A DNA stretch of 64,000 bases from an uncultured Acidobacteriaceae bacterium (GCA_903911925.1 CAIWFH010000122.1:1-64000); one strand, 5' to 3'; counted from the first letter of the stretch, positions 25,177 to 36,437 are shown. Numbers and translations are program-made. The notes: generated by a model from the sequence alone, not told the origin.

Positions 25177-26528
25177 CGACCGCTCACCTCTTCAGCTTTG
25201 GTCACCGTTGTCTCTTCTTCCGGGCTGGTTGGGGCAGGCAATTCCTGCGTTTCAACTACGGATTCGCGATCCGCTGCTGTGGGCAGCGACCATGTTTCGC
25301 AGAGAGCTTCAAGCCGGGCTGCGTCTTCTTCCCTGGCAGCCTGCTTGAGCGCCTGCATGGGCGGGTGAAGAAACTTGTTTACCAGGCCGCGGGTAAGCGC
25401 TTCAATGGCGGCGGTCTGCTCGGCGCTGAGCGGGCCCAGCCTGGAATGGATGCGGCGCAATTCTGCGAGGCGAATTTCCTCGCCTTTTTGCTGCAAGGCG
25501 ACAATGGCCGGCGCCACATTGACGGTGCGCTGGCGCTGGTGGAAGCGCTGTACTTCGCCCTCGATCATGGCCTCGGCATCGCTGGCTTCGCGGCTGCGCT
25601 CGGCCATGTGGGCCGCGGCCACCTGTTGAAGGTCGTCGATGTCGTAAACAAATATGCCTTCCAGCTTGTTCATCGCCGGGTCAACGTCGCGGGGCACGGC
25701 AATGTCAATAAAGAACATGGGCCGGTTGCGGCGGCGCTGCATGAAGGTCTGTCCATGCTCGCGGCGGAAGATGGGGTGGGGGGCGCCGGTGGAACTGATC
25801 ACGATGTCGGCCTGGCTGGCGGCCTCGTAGAGTTCCTCGAAAGGAATCACCTTGCCCTGAAACGGCTCAGCCATGCGGCGGGCGCGCTCCTGGGTGCGGT
25901 TGGTGACCAGGATGGCGCCTGCTCCCTGCTGAACCAGGTGCCGCGCAGCCAGTTCGCTCATTTTGCCCGCGCCTACGAGAAAAACCGTGCGCCCCTGCAG
26001 CGAGCCAAAAATCTTGCGTGCCAAGTCAACGGCCACGGAGGCAATCGAAACGGAGTTGGAGCCGATTTCAGTCTCGCTGCGTACCTTTTTTGCTGCAGCA
26101 AAAGTGCATTGCAGCAGGTGCTCAAGCTGTCCGGCCACGGTTCCTGCAGCGCGGGCTACGGCGAATGCTTCCTTCACCTGGCCCAGGATCTGCGGCTCGC
26201 CCACCACCATGGAGTCAAGGCTAGCGGCGACGCGGAAGAGATGCCGCACCGCTTCCTGATCCCGCTGCTGGTAAAGGTGCGGCGCAAGCAGTGCCGGGTC
26301 CAGACCGAAATGGCGGTGCAGAAAAGAAGTGAGATCGATTTCCTGTGAGTCAATCGACGCCAGCAGTTCAACGCGGTTGCAGGTGGAGACAATCATGCAC
26401 TCGCTGACACCGGGCACGGCCGCCAATGCGCGCGTGACCTCGGGCAGGTCTTCGCGGGAGATGGCAATGCGCTCGCGCACTTCGATGGGCGCGGTCTTGT
26501 GGTTGACTCCGATGATGGCCAGGGTCAT
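25173..26528 (-). CDS. hemA: Glutamyl-tRNA reductase
   Basis: 451-residue NADPH enzyme that reduces glutamyl-tRNA to glutamate-1-semialdehyde, the first committed step of C5-pathway tetrapyrrole synthesis. It starts MTLAIIGVNHKTAPIEVRE, has the catalytic cysteine in VSTCNRVEL (about residue 50), the SLDSMVVGEPQILGQVK block and the NADPH motif VGAGKMSELAARHL. The C-terminal dimerisation helix carries a long acidic tail. The start at 26528 overlaps the stop of the upstream membrane protein by four bases (ATGA). Confidence 0.96.
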   Translation of the reverse strand: MTLAIIGVNHKTAPIEVRERIAISREDLPEVTRALAAVPGVSECMIVSTCNRVELLASIDSQEIDLTSFLHRHFGLDPALLAPHLYQQRDQEAVRHLFRVAASLDSMVVGEPQILGQVKEAFAVARAAGTVAGQLEHLLQCTFAAAKKVRSETEIGSNSVSIASVAVDLARKIFGSLQGRTVFLVGAGKMSELAARHLVQQGAGAILVTNRTQERARRMAEPFQGKVIPFEELYEAASQADIVISSTGAPHPIFRREHGQTFMQRRRNRPMFFIDIAVPRDVDPAMNKLEGIFVYDIDDLQQVAAAHMAERSREASDAEAMIEGEVQRFHQRQRTVNVAPAIVALQQKGEEIRLAELRRIHSRLGPLSAEQTAAIEALTRGLVNKFLHPPMQALKQAAREEDAARLEALCETWSLPTAADRESVVETQELPAPTSPEEETTVTKAEEVSGR

Positions 26529-27361
26529 TGCGGACCGAACCTGTGTACGCGGCTGAAGACGTTGGCTGCCATCACTGCGAGCATCACCAGAAAGACGGCG
26601 CCAGAGAGATAAGCTGCCCTTCGTCCGCGAAGGCCCGCTCCGCGGCGCACCAGCAGCAAGGCAACGTAAACCGCCCACATGGCAAAGGAGGCGACCACTT
26701 TGGGGTCGCGGAAGTAGGCCGCCCCAAGGACGGTTTCCTGGGCCAGCACCGAGCCGATCACCAAGCCCACGGTCATGCAGGGAAAGCCGAATTCCAGGGT
26801 TGCGTGAGCCAGCCGTTCAAGAGCATCCAGCGAGGGAATCCAGTCCGTGGGTAGCCAGCGGCTCTGCTTGGCGGCAGTATGCTTGCTTTTCAGCCGCCGC
26901 TCCTGCACCAGGTAGAGCACAGAAGCAAGCAGGCTGAAGCCGAGTGCGGCATAAGCCAGCATGAGCGCGATGATGTGGGCAATCAGCCAACTGACTCGCA
27001 CGCCCTCAGACGGGAAGGTGTAGCGGCCGGGCCCGAGCGCAGGCACAAAAAGCAGGAAGAAGGTGCACGGCAAGGCAAAAATGCCCAGAGAAACCGCGTC
27101 GTAGAGCCACCAGACCAGAAAGAAGAGTCCGGCCACTACCAGACCCAGCAGCGACTCCACCTCCCGGACACCCATAGGCATCCATCGATGGGCCTGCACC
27201 AGCATCTCCATCGCAGAAACGAAATGGAAAAAGAGCGCCAGGCCGGCCAGGTGGACACAAATCTTGCGCCACCGCTCCAGGCCGTAGAGCACGGCCGGGA
27301 ACACGGCGACGCTTGCCGCTGCATAGAGAATCGCCGCAACTCGGAGCCAAAGCAAATACAT
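26525..27361 (-). CDS. CcsA/HemX-like cytochrome c assembly family membrane protein
   Basis: 278-residue inner-membrane protein with about eight helices. The pair of His-containing segments (HFVSAMEMLVQAHRW and SWLIAHIIALMLAYAALGFS) and the helical pattern match the CcsA/CcmC/HemX family of heme-handling proteins. In many bacteria a HemX-type gene leads the hemA operon and lowers HemA amount; the position here is the same. The ATG at 27361 is preferred because AAGGTG lies nine bases upstream; a GTG at 27373 falls inside that signal. It is the first gene of the ccsA-like/hemA/hemC/hemD unit. Confidence 0.88.
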   Translation of the reverse strand: MYLLWLRVAAILYAAASVAVFPAVLYGLERWRKICVHLAGLALFFHFVSAMEMLVQAHRWMPMGVREVESLLGLVVAGLFFLVWWLYDAVSLGIFALPCTFFLLFVPALGPGRYTFPSEGVRVSWLIAHIIALMLAYAALGFSLLASVLYLVQERRLKSKHTAAKQSRWLPTDWIPSLDALERLAHATLEFGFPCMTVGLVIGSVLAQETVLGAAYFRDPKVVASFAMWAVYVALLLVRRGAGLRGRRAAYLSGAVFLVMLAVMAANVFSRVHRFGPQ

Positions 27362-27449
27362 AGCGAGCTTCACCTTAAAGGCGTTACTGAACAGTATACA
27401 GTGATACAGATCACCAAACGATCTCGAAAATGACCTAACTGCCCTGTTT

Positions 27450-27960
27450 CTAAAGGCCGGCCTTCAACACCTCAAGCCCAGCCTGTGAGACTTTGAAGTC
27501 GTCCTCACCCTTGCCGCCGCTGAATGAAACGATCAGGTAGCCCGAAGGAATGCGCGCGACGGCCCCGCCCGGCCATCCGAACTCTCCGGTCAGTGGCGGA
27601 CGCTTTCCCCCGCCGCTGTTTTCCTTCGTGTCGGCCATCTCGCCGGCCTTGGTGTATGCGATAGCCAGAAAATTGCTGCCTTTGTCGCTTCCTGAGGGGT
27701 CGGCCGTCATCCTGCCCACGACCGCCATCCTGGACCGCCAACCCTGCACGGTGTCGCCCTCGGCATAGGAAACCTGCGCCACGCCGGTCATTTTCAGTTC
27801 CTGCGCACGCTGCTTCATGGCCGCAAGCGCCGCATCGGCCAGTGTCTCCCACTTCTTTGCGCTGACGGGCTTGGGCGTCTTTGCCGCATAGGCCGCTTTT
27901 GCACTTATCGAAAAGGCCTATCGCAAGCAGGACAACTGATACCAGGAAACGAGTCTTCAT
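27450..27960 (-). pseudogene. Frameshifted small exported protein
   Basis: An ATG at 27960 with GGAGAAAG upstream begins a signal peptide MKTRFLVSVVLLAIG. The frame then breaks near 27915, in the GGCC just before TTTTCG. Removing one base joins it to the long downstream frame: FSISAKAAYAAKTPKPVSAK, then KWETLADAALAAMKQRAQEL and the rest to the stop at 27450. The joined product would be about 170 residues, exported, with no domain that I recognise. One extra base therefore explains both halves. It may be a real mutation or a sequencing error. The 3' half alone could still start at internal ATGs. Confidence 0.6.
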
Positions 27961-28276
27961 CGAAGCTTTCTCCATTCAGGAACTTGCCGGGCTAATGCCC
28001 GGAGTCCGTCACTGGAGTATTCTATTCCCCGCGCTCCTATGGCTCAGTATCTTGAATCCGCGACACTTTCATCTGAACCGCGTCTATAAATCAGGATGGC
28101 TGCTTTCGCAGCATGCCCCGGAACCGGCGGATCGCAGACAGACAAACCCCGCCGAATCCTTGGCATACGGGAGGGCCACCAAGCCAGACGGGGTTGCCCG
28201 CCACTGGCTATACTCATTGCTGGTACATTGATCAATCCAGCCGGACGGCTGGCAACTCGACGAGGTCAACGAATCC
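27961..28276. other. 316-base divergent upstream region
   Basis: The region lies between the frameshifted gene (-) and the htrA-like gene (+). I see no gene. It should hold both promoters. A TATACT (about 28209-28214) lies near the htrA side, but no well-spaced -35 box is evident. Confidence 0.4.
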
Positions 28277-29923
<1,647 letters not shown>

Positions 29924-29930
29924 TCCTGAA

Positions 29931-29963
29931 GGCGCAGGCCGCGCAAACTCCGCGGCCTGCGCC
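29931..29963 (+). terminator. Stem-loop after the htrA-like gene
   Basis: GGCGCAGGCCGCG (29931-29943) pairs perfectly with CGCGGCCTGCGCC (29951-29963) around CAAACTC. There is no strong T-run after it, so it may act as an RNA-stabilising or weak termination hairpin. It starts seven bases after the stop. Confidence 0.65.
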
Positions 29964-30085
29964 CTCAGATCGAGCATTTATCGCGGCGATTCGGGCATCG
30001 TTTTTCGTTGGCGCAGTGCAAGAGAATCCAATAGACTTCTATCCAAGTCTCGGGCAGGTTCTCTTTTCTAAAAGGCGGTATCAAC

Positions 30086-30547
30086 ATGCTATTGATCCGA
30101 GCAGGCATCGCTTCCGTACTACTTGCTGCTTTGGCAATCTCTCCGGCCACGGCCTCAACAACTCATAAAGCATCTACTACCGGCCACGCAAAGAGCCTTC
30201 ACAAGAAAAAACCGGCGAAGAAGAAACTCCATGGCCAGCAAGCCATTGAGCCGGCGCGCGTCATCGAGATTCAGCAGGCGCTGATCCGGGAACGCTATCT
30301 AACGACGGAAGCCGACGGCCGGTGGGACGCCACGACTATTGCCGCTATGCAAAAGTTCCAGGCCGATCACGGCTGGCAAACCAAGTTGATGCCTGACTCG
30401 CGCGCGCTAAAGACGCTTGGCCTTGGCCCCGACTACTCGAATGCCATCAACGCCAAGAATTCTTCGTTCGCCGACCCGCCGCCGATCACCACCATTCCGC
30501 CGGCCCAGGCGCAGGGATTTGCCACCGCTGCCGGCGTGAACCACTAA
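30086..30547 (+). CDS. Exported peptidoglycan-binding-domain-like protein
   Basis: 153-residue secreted protein. A signal peptide (about residues 1-24, ending PATAS) leads to a Lys/His-rich stretch (KSLHKKKPAKKKLHG), then a PG_binding_1-type helical repeat. That repeat reads ARVIEIQQALIRERYLTTEADGRWDATTIAAMQKFQADHGW (split here as the IQQALIRERYL helix and the TIAAMQKFQADHG helix). The C-terminus is Pro/Ala-rich. It may anchor to the cell wall; no enzymatic domain is seen. Confidence 0.8.
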   Translation: MLLIRAGIASVLLAALAISPATASTTHKASTTGHAKSLHKKKPAKKKLHGQQAIEPARVIEIQQALIRERYLTTEADGRWDATTIAAMQKFQADHGWQTKLMPDSRALKTLGLGPDYSNAINAKNSSFADPPPITTIPPAQAQGFATAAGVNH

Positions 30548-30597
30548 AGCTGATATTCTCCCTAGCAGAATAAATTAAGCAATCTGCTGGGGGCTCT

Positions 30598-33138
30598 ATG
30601 AAAAAACAGGAATTCTCTCGTCGCAATTTCTTACGCGCCAGCTCCGCCGCTGGCCTGCTTGCTGCCGCAAGCCCGCTCGCGATCGCCGCCTCTCCTTCGC
30701 CGACCACGGTAGAACCGGCAACCTCTCCAGTCAGCGGCTCTGCCGACGATGCGGCCAAGTGGCCCATTCCATCCTGCGCATGGAGCAGGCCCCTCGGCGC
30801 CCTGCCGAAGATCGATCTCGTTCCTGAAAAGAGCAAAGAATCAGGCGACTTGATCGGCCTCAACACCTTGACCCGCAGCAAAAAAGGAATCCCGCTGGGC
30901 GGCGTGGGCGCGGGCAACTTCATGTACAACCTCTGCGGATCTTTCGGGCCGTGGCAAATGAAGACCGGCCGGTACGAGGAGCGCTTTCTGTCGCAGGCCG
31001 CCTTCCACGTGCGCGAAGAGGTCGAGGGTGGCGCCGTCAAGGCGCAAACCCTGGCCACCGATGATGTCCTGCCCGCATGGCCAAGGCTCAAGCCCGGCGA
31101 AGGCGAATACCACGCTCTCTTTCCAAAGGGGTGGTGCGACTTCAAGAATTTTTCCACGGATATCTCGTTGCAATTCTTCTCGCCCGTCATCAAGGACAAC
31201 TATCGCGAGACCTCCTATCCCTCCGCGCTCTTTCTTTTCAAGCTGCACAATCCGGGAAAAGCCAAGGCCAAGCTCTCGGTGATGTTCACGTTCCCCAACG
31301 CTCCCTACGCCGGCCCGCAGAATACCCCCATGGGCCGCGAACAGGCCGCGAGCGGCGATAAGACCGCCAGGGAACGGTACGGATTGACCAATCGTGTAAT
31401 GCAAAATCCGAAGACCGGCGTCACCGCCGTTCTGATGGAGGCGCATGACGCGAAGAACTCGCCTGAAACTGAAAACACGGAGTGGTGCATCGCCACCAGC
31501 CACGCCGCCACCTATGTGCCGGCGTGGGACGGCAGCGGCGACGGCTCAGATATCTGGAAGGCTTTCTCAACCGGCGCGCTTCAAAACGCGAACCTGGTAG
31601 AGGCCAGCCAGATGCCCTCAGGCGCGCTCTGCGTAACGGTGAATCTCGAGCCCGGGGCCAGCACGGTTGTGCCGTTCGCACTCGGCTGGTACTTTCCTCA
31701 AATTGAATTTGGCGCAGGTACGCGCTGGTGGAGGCGCTACACCGAGTGGTTCCCCGCAACAGCCCGCGAGCAGGCCTTCCACATTTGCGAAGAAGCTTTG
31801 CTCAATCGCGACAAGTGGCTTGCCGCCGTTGACGGCTGGCAGCGGCCAATCATCCAAAGTGACGCGCACCCGGAGTGGGTGAAGCAGGTCGCGCTCAACG
31901 AGCTTTACTACAGCACCTTCGGCGGATCATTTTGGGAAAATGGATGTATAACAAAGCCAAAACAATTCGGCAACCGGCCGGGCCAGCACGTTTCATTCGT
32001 GATGGAGTGCCAGGAGTATTCGCTTGCCGAGTCCTTCGATGTGCGCCATCATCCGGCACGCAGCAACCGCGATCTTTGGCCGGACCAGGAACGCGCCACG
32101 TTGCTGCTGTTTAACGATTTCATCATGGATTCCGCCGACGGCAGTTGCCCGCATGACGCGGGCGCCATCGACGGCGATCCGCTCTTTGCCTACGATGGTT
32201 ACGGCCGCGGCTATAACCAGGGCCCATTGGGAATCAAAGGCCGCATCACCACGCCCTGGTCGGAGCTTTCGCCCAAGTTTATCCAGCAGTGCTACACCTA
32301 CTGGCACAAGACCGGCGACGACAAGTTTCTCGATGAAGTGTGGCCGGCGATGGTGCGTAGCTATCGCTACCAGATCACCACCGACCTCGATGGCGACGGG
32401 CTGAGCGAGATGAAGAGCTCAGAGTACCTTGAGAACAAGCTCTTCAACGCCGTGCTCTGGCTTGGCGCATTGGAGATGCTGAAGGCAGCAGCCATGCACA
32501 AGAAAGAAAACGCTCTTTGCATGGAGATTTGCGCGATGCTTGACAAGGCGCGCACCAGCACCGAAAAGCAGTTCTGGAATGCGCAGTATGGTTACTACCA
32601 GTACAACCAGCACAACGACGACATGATGGGCGACGCCATGGTCGGCCAACGCTATCTTGACGTCTGCGGCATGCCCCCGGTGCTGCCCGCCGATCGCATG
32701 ACGTCCCATTACCGTCAGCTTTTCAAACGCGGCGTGCTGGCGCTGAAAGACTGCAACGGAGATGGAATTGGCGATGTGGGAGTGGCCAATGCCGTTCACC
32801 CCGATTCACTGCCCGGTGTTGGCGATAGCGAATACCTGCACCAGTTCGAGGTGTGGACCGGCGTCAGCTACTGCGCCACGGCCAACATCTACCATTGCGG
32901 CAAACAGCGCAACGACGGCGCCCTGCAAGCCAATGCCCTGCTCGCGGCGTGGGGCGTCTACTATCAAACCTGGATGAACGAGGAGACCGCCTATTGGTTT
33001 TCGACTCCAGAAGCATGGCGCATCGACGATCCAAAGAACTTCCGGGCCTTGATGTACCAGCGCGCACGCGGCGTATGGGAATTGGCTATGGAGATCCACG
33101 ATCCATATGCGTCAGGTCCCGCGTCTTCCAAGGGATAA
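30598..33138 (+). CDS. GH116-family glycoside hydrolase (beta-glucosylceramidase GBA2-like), Tat-exported
   Basis: 846-residue exported enzyme. The twin-arginine signal SRRNFLRASSAAGLLAAA is at residues 7-24. The N-terminal beta domain has GIPLGGVGAGNFMYN and GSFGPWQM, hallmarks of GH116/DUF608 proteins. The alpha/alpha-barrel part has ELYYSTFGGSFWENG, a glutamate in the ECQEYSLAESFDVRHHP stretch and LFNAVLWLGALEML. Family members cleave beta-glucosides or xylosides with retention. The usual acid/base aspartate motif before the last block is not obvious here (LSEMKSSEYLENK occupies it), so activity is less certain than the fold. A second hydrolase starts 14 bases downstream. Confidence 0.88.
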   Translation: MKKQEFSRRNFLRASSAAGLLAAASPLAIAASPSPTTVEPATSPVSGSADDAAKWPIPSCAWSRPLGALPKIDLVPEKSKESGDLIGLNTLTRSKKGIPLGGVGAGNFMYNLCGSFGPWQMKTGRYEERFLSQAAFHVREEVEGGAVKAQTLATDDVLPAWPRLKPGEGEYHALFPKGWCDFKNFSTDISLQFFSPVIKDNYRETSYPSALFLFKLHNPGKAKAKLSVMFTFPNAPYAGPQNTPMGREQAASGDKTARERYGLTNRVMQNPKTGVTAVLMEAHDAKNSPETENTEWCIATSHAATYVPAWDGSGDGSDIWKAFSTGALQNANLVEASQMPSGALCVTVNLEPGASTVVPFALGWYFPQIEFGAGTRWWRRYTEWFPATAREQAFHICEEALLNRDKWLAAVDGWQRPIIQSDAHPEWVKQVALNELYYSTFGGSFWENGCITKPKQFGNRPGQHVSFVMECQEYSLAESFDVRHHPARSNRDLWPDQERATLLLFNDFIMDSADGSCPHDAGAIDGDPLFAYDGYGRGYNQGPLGIKGRITTPWSELSPKFIQQCYTYWHKTGDDKFLDEVWPAMVRSYRYQITTDLDGDGLSEMKSSEYLENKLFNAVLWLGALEMLKAAAMHKKENALCMEICAMLDKARTSTEKQFWNAQYGYYQYNQHNDDMMGDAMVGQRYLDVCGMPPVLPADRMTSHYRQLFKRGVLALKDCNGDGIGDVGVANAVHPDSLPGVGDSEYLHQFEVWTGVSYCATANIYHCGKQRNDGALQANALLAAWGVYYQTWMNEETAYWFSTPEAWRIDDPKNFRALMYQRARGVWELAMEIHDPYASGPASSKG

Positions 33139-33152
33139 GAAAGAGGAATATA

Positions 33153-34712
33153 TTGCCAAGCTTCTGGCCAATCGCCCATCCGCAGTGGAAATGCGTGCGG
33201 AACTCGGCTCTTTTTGTGTTCCTGTTTTCCACGTTTGCTCTGGCGCATTCCGCCCGCGCGCAAGGCGGCCCGGCGGCAGGTTTGCCGCCGGCAATCATCC
33301 ACATCGACACGGGCGTAGCGACGCACACAATGGCCGGAGGCGCGGGTGCTTCATGGCACGCAATGGGGCCGGAAGCCTACTGGTATCCCGATATGCCGAA
33401 CCGGGACAACCGCAATTCACGCGGAAGCGGATGGGGCGGAAATCCTCCGCTGAACTCGACCGATGCGTGGAATGACCTTGAGCGTCACGCCAGTTGGCTG
33501 GGGCTCGACTGGGTGCGCGTCGAAGTTGATATGCGGATGTACGAGCCGGAGAAGGGCAAGTTCACCTGGGACAACGACCAGATGAAGGCGCTCTATCGGA
33601 TATTGGATTGGTGCCAGACGAACCACGTGGACGTGTTCTTTACCCAGATGTGGGCGGACGTGGAGTGGAACAAGTTTGAGAACGTGTCGCGTCTGCAGAG
33701 CGCTCCCAAATCGGTTGACGACTTCGCCACCGGACTGGGGACGCTGCTGCAACACCTGGTCAAGGATAAGGGTTACACGTCGATCAAGTGGCTCTGCATG
33801 GTAAACGAGCCGGGCGGTTCATGGGGCTGGTGGCTCGGGCCCGACGGGCAGTCGATGGACCTGATGCCGGCCATCCATGCGCTGCGCGCGGAGCTCGACA
33901 AGCGCGGGCTGACCGGGGTTGGTGTTTCCGGACCGGATTGGGGATTGACCCAGGGCACGCCGGATTTCAATTTCGACGACAAAACTGTCGGAGCCTGGGA
34001 CTCGCACAACTACGGCAACTATCCGGATGCAACGCTGGTTAAGCTGTGGGCTGACAAGGCGCACGCGCGCGGGATTCCGTTCTTCCTGTCGGAATTTGGC
34101 GATGCGGCGGGCGGCAACGTTTCTGTGGTGCGCGACGACCCCTCGCCGAAGTCCTACACGAATCAATTGACCAACGAACAGAAACTGATCGAAGGCATGA
34201 ACGCGGGCGTAGATGGGTTCAATCGCTGGAGCTATACCAACCGCGGCGACCTGGACGGACAGTGGCAACTGGTCCGCACCTTCGATGCGAACCGCTGGGA
34301 CTACTACAAGCGGGTAACGCCGGAACCCGTTCCCTACTACACGTACGGAATTGTTACGCGGTTCATGGCGAAGCACTCGGCGGTCTTGAAGGCGGATTGC
34401 GCTCTGCCAGACGTAGAGGTAACCGCGTTGCGCAGCCCGAAGGGCAACCTGACGATCTACGTGTTGAATAAATCGGAGGCAGACCAGCAGATCCAACTGA
34501 ACCTGGCGAATCTGAAAACAGGCCAGACGCTTTACAAGTACCAGGTAACCGAAGATGCGATTCAGAAGCCTGACTTCGCAATGGACCCGCTGGCGCACGA
34601 TTATGTAGGGCCGGAAAGCGGAGCGCTGACGGACAAAGTGCCCGGCCAAAGCATCACCGTGTACACGACCTACAAGCTGACCAACGCGGATGCAGGCATC
34701 ACTGCAGATTGA
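33153..34712 (+). CDS. Exported clan GH-A glycoside hydrolase (GH5-like)
   Basis: 519-residue exported protein. The signal peptide is residues about 15-37 (NSALFVFLFSTFALAHSARA). The TIM-barrel region has WLGLDWVRVEVDMRMYEPEKG. The acid/base Glu is E219 in MVNEPG and the nucleophile Glu is E314 in FLSEFGD, the spacing expected for clan GH-A. A C-terminal beta domain follows (about 400-519). The start is a TTG at 33153 with AGAGGA five bases upstream; there is no in-frame ATG before the signal peptide. It is 14 bases downstream of the GH116 gene, forming a two-gene polysaccharide or glycoside unit. GH30 or GH39 cannot be excluded. Confidence 0.8.
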   Translation: MPSFWPIAHPQWKCVRNSALFVFLFSTFALAHSARAQGGPAAGLPPAIIHIDTGVATHTMAGGAGASWHAMGPEAYWYPDMPNRDNRNSRGSGWGGNPPLNSTDAWNDLERHASWLGLDWVRVEVDMRMYEPEKGKFTWDNDQMKALYRILDWCQTNHVDVFFTQMWADVEWNKFENVSRLQSAPKSVDDFATGLGTLLQHLVKDKGYTSIKWLCMVNEPGGSWGWWLGPDGQSMDLMPAIHALRAELDKRGLTGVGVSGPDWGLTQGTPDFNFDDKTVGAWDSHNYGNYPDATLVKLWADKAHARGIPFFLSEFGDAAGGNVSVVRDDPSPKSYTNQLTNEQKLIEGMNAGVDGFNRWSYTNRGDLDGQWQLVRTFDANRWDYYKRVTPEPVPYYTYGIVTRFMAKHSAVLKADCALPDVEVTALRSPKGNLTIYVLNKSEADQQIQLNLANLKTGQTLYKYQVTEDAIQKPDFAMDPLAHDYVGPESGALTDKVPGQSITVYTTYKLTNADAGITAD

Positions 34713-34737
34713 ACGTAACGCAACTAGCAGCAATGAG

Positions 34738-34761
34738 AATGGCCGCCGAGGGGCGGCCATT
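34738..34761. terminator. Convergent terminator
   Basis: AATGGCCGCC (34738-34747) pairs perfectly with GGCGGCCATT (34752-34761) around GAGG, and CCTGTTT follows on the plus strand. It lies between the convergent glycosidase (stop 34712) and carboxylesterase (stop 34781). Confidence 0.82.
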
Positions 34762-34780
34762 CCTGTTTGCGCCTTAACCT

Positions 34781-36343
34781 TTAGAAGCGAAACGCCGGCA
34801 TGCCCTTCAGCAAAAATTCGTACCGAGGCCTCACCGCATCCGGGCCCGAGGTTACTGTGCTGTTCAGGTGAAGGAGGGTCCCGTCCTTGTCGTACCTCGG
34901 CCACGGCGGCAATCCCGGCCCATTGGGGTCGCCTGTCTTGGCGAAGTTGGTCCAATAGCTCATGAAGAGTTCGCTTACCTTCCGGTCTTCAGGTCGCCAG
35001 GCGGACTCGGGTCGCGTGTCCAGTGTGCCGAAAACGTACTCGATATCGTCGGCATGGAATGCGTACACACCTTTGAAGTACTTGCTCGAAGGCGCAGCCA
35101 GTTCAAAGTGATACCGGTAGACCGGCGACTCCCCGGTCTTCGCCTGCGCTTCAAGCCACTTCCAGGTACTGAACCCGATAAACGAATCGCCGTAGTAATC
35201 GATGGCTGAACGGGTAGCCTGCGCATCCGTATCCGCCGGGTAGAGCGTCAGAAATTCCGCCGCGCGAGCCTCGTACAACTTCGCCGCCGTTTCCTTCCAT
35301 TGCGCCGCAGTCACAGGATCCTTGACCCGGATCACGCCCTCATCGGCATTCCAGCCAGCTAGCAGCGGTACGTGCGCCTGCCGCCCGGCAGCATAGGTGT
35401 CTGGCACCGGTTCCACCAGCACCTTGCCGTCGATATTTGGAGGAAACGCGAACATCCCCCGCTTCAGCGACTCATCGTGAATCTTGTCCGCAGGCAAAGC
35501 GCGCAGTTCGGCGAGCGATTTCACGCCCAGCGACGCAGCCCATTCGCTATCCTTCTTTTCGCGCACATCCAGTGGATCGTAGGCCAGCGACCCGCCAAAT
35601 GCCGCGCCGCTTTCGCCGATTGCCTTCTGGAACAGGCCTTTGGCCATGGGCGATGCAACCAGCGTACTCACCGCGAAAGAGCCTGCGCTCTCTCCAAAGA
35701 TGGTTACGTTCTCCGGGTCGCCGCCAAACTGCCCGGCGTTCGCCTTTACCCACTTGAGCGCCGCAATCATGTCCATAAAGCCGTAGTTGCCCGCAGTCCC
35801 GTTGGCCTCCTGGGCCAATTCGGACGTTGCCAAAAAGCCGAAAACCGCGAGGCGGTAGTTGAAGGTAACCAGCAGCACGCCCTTCAAAGGCAAGAAATCG
35901 CCGTTGTGCCGGGGCTCGCCGCCTGCGCCTGCCATGAACCCGCCGCCATGAATCCACACCATGATGGGAAGCTTGCTCTTCGCATTCGCATCCGCGGGTG
36001 CATAAACATTCAGATACAGGCAATCCTCGCTGGGGCCGCTGTCCAGAAATGCCATATCCGGAGAGGCGCCGCTGGGAATACAACGCGCGCCATACTGGTT
36101 CGCCTCCCGCACGCCCTTCCAATTTGCGGGCGGTTGAGGCGCCTTCCAGCGCAGATCACCCGTTGGCGGCGCCGCATACGGTAGCCCAACAAACGCATTG
36201 ACCTTGCCGTTGTTGATCGTCTTTCCGTGAATCTTGCCCTGCTCGGTCTTTACCGTAAGCGAGTCGGCAGCCAGGGGCTGCGAGAAACCAAGAGCAAATC
36301 CCGCCATCGCCAACAAACACATCGCTTTCATTGCAATCCGCAT
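34781..36343 (-). CDS. Type-B carboxylesterase (para-nitrobenzyl esterase-like), copy 1
   Basis: 520-residue exported serine esterase of the COesterase family. A signal peptide (residues about 1-26) precedes the conserved VNAFVGLPYAAPPTGDLRWK, EDCLYLNVYAP, IHGGGFMAGAGGEPRHNG and the nucleophile elbow FGESAGSFAVS. It hydrolyses carboxylic esters; the substrate is unknown. The start at 36343 has GGAGGA eight bases upstream. A close paralogue lies 94 bases upstream on the same strand, and both share the same leader sequence around the start, so this is a tandem duplication. Confidence 0.93.
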   Translation of the reverse strand: MRIAMKAMCLLAMAGFALGFSQPLAADSLTVKTEQGKIHGKTINNGKVNAFVGLPYAAPPTGDLRWKAPQPPANWKGVREANQYGARCIPSGASPDMAFLDSGPSEDCLYLNVYAPADANAKSKLPIMVWIHGGGFMAGAGGEPRHNGDFLPLKGVLLVTFNYRLAVFGFLATSELAQEANGTAGNYGFMDMIAALKWVKANAGQFGGDPENVTIFGESAGSFAVSTLVASPMAKGLFQKAIGESGAAFGGSLAYDPLDVREKKDSEWAASLGVKSLAELRALPADKIHDESLKRGMFAFPPNIDGKVLVEPVPDTYAAGRQAHVPLLAGWNADEGVIRVKDPVTAAQWKETAAKLYEARAAEFLTLYPADTDAQATRSAIDYYGDSFIGFSTWKWLEAQAKTGESPVYRYHFELAAPSSKYFKGVYAFHADDIEYVFGTLDTRPESAWRPEDRKVSELFMSYWTNFAKTGDPNGPGLPPWPRYDKDGTLLHLNSTVTSGPDAVRPRYEFLLKGMPAFRF

Positions 36344-36437
36344 TCGAACAATCCTCCGAACATTGTCATCCAGCCAACTGTAATGGGACGACCCAAAGGC
36401 CGCCCCACTGTGTTTATGCAACCTGCCTCTCGATTTC

